Of a DNA stretch of 41,920 nucleotides, positions 40,734 to 41,920 are shown one piece after another. Numbering within the stretch: the stretch's first letter is position 1; each line of letters opens with the position of its first letter. The translations under genes and the position numbers were made by a program. The stretch lies in contig CALMTT010000666.1 of NCBI GenBank assembly GCA_937872615.1, forward strand, positions 1 through 41,920. The letters run 5' to 3'. This DNA comes from an uncultured Verrucomicrobiaceae bacterium. Its GTDB lineage: Bacteria; Verrucomicrobiota; Verrucomicrobiia; Verrucomicrobiales; Verrucomicrobiaceae. The notes beneath the pieces were generated by a model that ran no database searches, was not told the DNA's origin, and saw only the letters and a list, made by a program, of their open reading frames with translations.

Positions 40734-41920
40734 ATGGACAAACTCATTCAATGGGCTTTGGGCAATCGCGCGCTGGTGATGGTCGCCGCGCTGCTCCTCA
40801 CCGTCTTCGGCATCCTTACCGCCACGCGGATGCCCGTGGACGTTTTCCCCGACCTCACTGCGCCGACGGTAACGGTCATCACCGAGGCGCACGGCATGTC
40901 CCCTACGGAAGTTGAAACGCAAATCACCTTTCCGATCGAGACGGCCGTGAACGGCGCGTCGGGCGTGCGGCGTGTGCGCTCGGCCACGGCAGTCGGCATC
41001 TCCGTGGTGTGGGTGGAATTCGAGTGGGGCACGGATATCCGCAACGCGCGGCAAATTGTCAGCGAGAAAGTTAGCGGTGTTGCCGGCGACCTCCCGCCGG
41101 AGGGGGAACGCCCGACGCTTGCACCTCAATCGTCCATCATGGGAGAAATCCTTTTCCTCTCGCTTTCCTCCGAACAGCATTCCCCCGCCGAACTCCGCAG
41201 CTACGCTGAGGTTTCCTTGCGTCGTCGCCTGCTGGCGGTGCCCGGTGTATCGCAAGTGACGCCCATCGGCGGAGGTGAGAAGCAGTTTCAAGTCGTCGTC
41301 AATCCCGCCGCGCTGCAGTCGCATAATGTCACGCTGAAGCAGGTCATCCGCGCCTTGGAAGAAGGCAACGAGAACGTCTCCGCCGGCATCATCAATGAAC
41401 GCGGTGCGGAATGGCTGGTCACAGGCGTCGGTCGCATTCACTCCCTCGACGACATTGGCGCTACGGTTGTGGCTGCGAGAGACGGAGTGCCAACACAGGT
41501 GCGCGATCTTGGCGAAGTTAAGGTCGGCGAGGCGCAGAAACGCGGTGAAGGTTCCGCGATGGGCAAACCCGCCGTCATCCTAGGCATTCAGAAACAACCC
41601 GGAGCGAATACCCTCGAACTCACCAAGCGCCTCGATGCGGTGCTCGCGGATGTCACGGTCAAACTCCCCGCTGGAATGAAGCTGAAGACGGACATCTTCC
41701 GGCAGGCGAATTTTATCCAAGTATCTGTGCGCAACGTCCAGAGGGCCCTTCTCGAAGGCATCTTGCTGGTCACGATCATCGTGCTGCTGTTCCTGGCGAA
41801 CTTCCGCGCCACGCTCATCACGCTGACGGCAATTCCGCTGTCGCTCGTTACCGCTGTGCTCGCCCTGAAATGGTTTGGCGCATCGATCAACACCATGACG
41901 CTCGGCGGCATGGCCATCGC
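40734..41920 (+). CDS. HME-RND heavy-metal efflux pump, N-terminal part (runs off the right edge)
   Basis: Open from ATG 40734 to the window end (395 full codons). TM1 is followed by TRMPVDVFPDLTAPTVTV, then ITFPIETAVNGASGVRRVRS, the porter domain, and TM2-TM3 (ALLEGILLVTIIVLLFLANF, then LITLTAIPLSLVTAVLAL), ending just before the TM4 proton-relay segment (GGMAIA). These features define the HME family, and VDVFPD differs from the VDAIPD of the CusA-like pump in this window, so substrate specificity probably differs too. It follows the adaptor by 9 bases. Confidence 0.93.
   Translation, partial: MDKLIQWALGNRALVMVAALLLTVFGILTATRMPVDVFPDLTAPTVTVITEAHGMSPTEVETQITFPIETAVNGASGVRRVRSATAVGISVVWVEFEWGTDIRNARQIVSEKVSGVAGDLPPEGERPTLAPQSSIMGEILFLSLSSEQHSPAELRSYAEVSLRRRLLAVPGVSQVTPIGGGEKQFQVVVNPAALQSHNVTLKQVIRALEEGNENVSAGIINERGAEWLVTGVGRIHSLDDIGATVVAARDGVPTQVRDLGEVKVGEAQKRGEGSAMGKPAVILGIQKQPGANTLELTKRLDAVLADVTVKLPAGMKLKTDIFRQANFIQVSVRNVQRALLEGILLVTIIVLLFLANFRATLITLTAIPLSLVTAVLALKWFGASINTMTLGGMAI

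Noticed and set aside
40356..41441. 361-codon minus-strand frame at the right end
   Set aside because: Antisense to the adaptor and RND pump genes, which have clear motifs and tight spacing.

Overview
The window looks like a chromosomal or plasmid metal-resistance island from a Gram-negative, GC-rich bacterium, most likely Verrucomicrobiota (Pedosphaerales/Limisphaerales-like). That assignment is an inference. It rests on the style of several small secreted Cys-rich proteins, the Pro/Ala-rich linkers and the mix of gene families; there is no rRNA or marker gene to confirm it. Both ends of the window fall inside genes for heavy-metal efflux (HME) RND pumps, so the flanking operons are incomplete.

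Layout. (a) 1-4193, minus strand: a Cus/Czc-type efflux operon. In order of transcription it has a small Cys-containing exported protein, a TolC-like channel, an unusually short His-rich adaptor, a lipoprotein and an RND pump that runs off the left edge. (b) 4400-5870: a graveyard of mobile-element pieces, with two transposase remnants and a possible serine-recombinase scrap. (c) 5868-13554, minus strand: a two-gene biosynthetic locus. One gene encodes a single 2185-residue NRPS-PKS hybrid (A-PCP-KS-AT-ACP-aminotransferase); the other encodes a PRMT-like methyltransferase whose end overlaps it. (d) 13811-15265, minus strand: a CnrYXH-like trio of membrane anti-sigma factor, periplasmic metal sensor and ECF sigma factor. 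(e) 15594-17252: a divergent Tat-exported multicopper oxidase. (f) 17608-18917: two paralogous 150-residue secreted Cys-rich proteins, each about 250 bases downstream of the same 18-base palindrome. (g) 19013-26844: a complete cusCBA-like operon with three small metal-binding accessory proteins, followed by a DUF302 protein. (h) 26857-29292: a multicopper oxidase (PcoA/CopA type) fused to a CopB-like outer-membrane barrel. (i) 29328-35194: a truncated P1B ATPase, scraps of unrelated genes (phosphatase, phosphoketolase, glucoamylase), and a P2-type ATPase carrying a duplicated metal-binding-like N-terminus. (j) 35221-35796, minus strand: an ECF sigma factor with a C-terminal Cys cluster (CorE-like). 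(k) 35929-38301: a CopA-type Cu/Ag ATPase interrupted by one in-frame stop codon. (l) 38558-41920: a second small His-rich exported protein, an adaptor and an RND pump that runs off the right edge.

How it fits together. Most genes serve copper/silver (or related soft-metal) handling: oxidation of Cu(I) by two multicopper oxidases, export from cytoplasm to periplasm by P1B ATPases, export across the envelope by three RND systems, and periplasmic capture by small Cys/His proteins. Two different kinds of metal-sensing ECF sigma system are present. The most intriguing part is the NRPS-PKS/methyltransferase pair. It sits inside this island directly downstream of, and in the same direction as, the CnrYXH-like regulator, so a metal-regulated small molecule (for example a metallophore) is a reasonable but unproven hypothesis.
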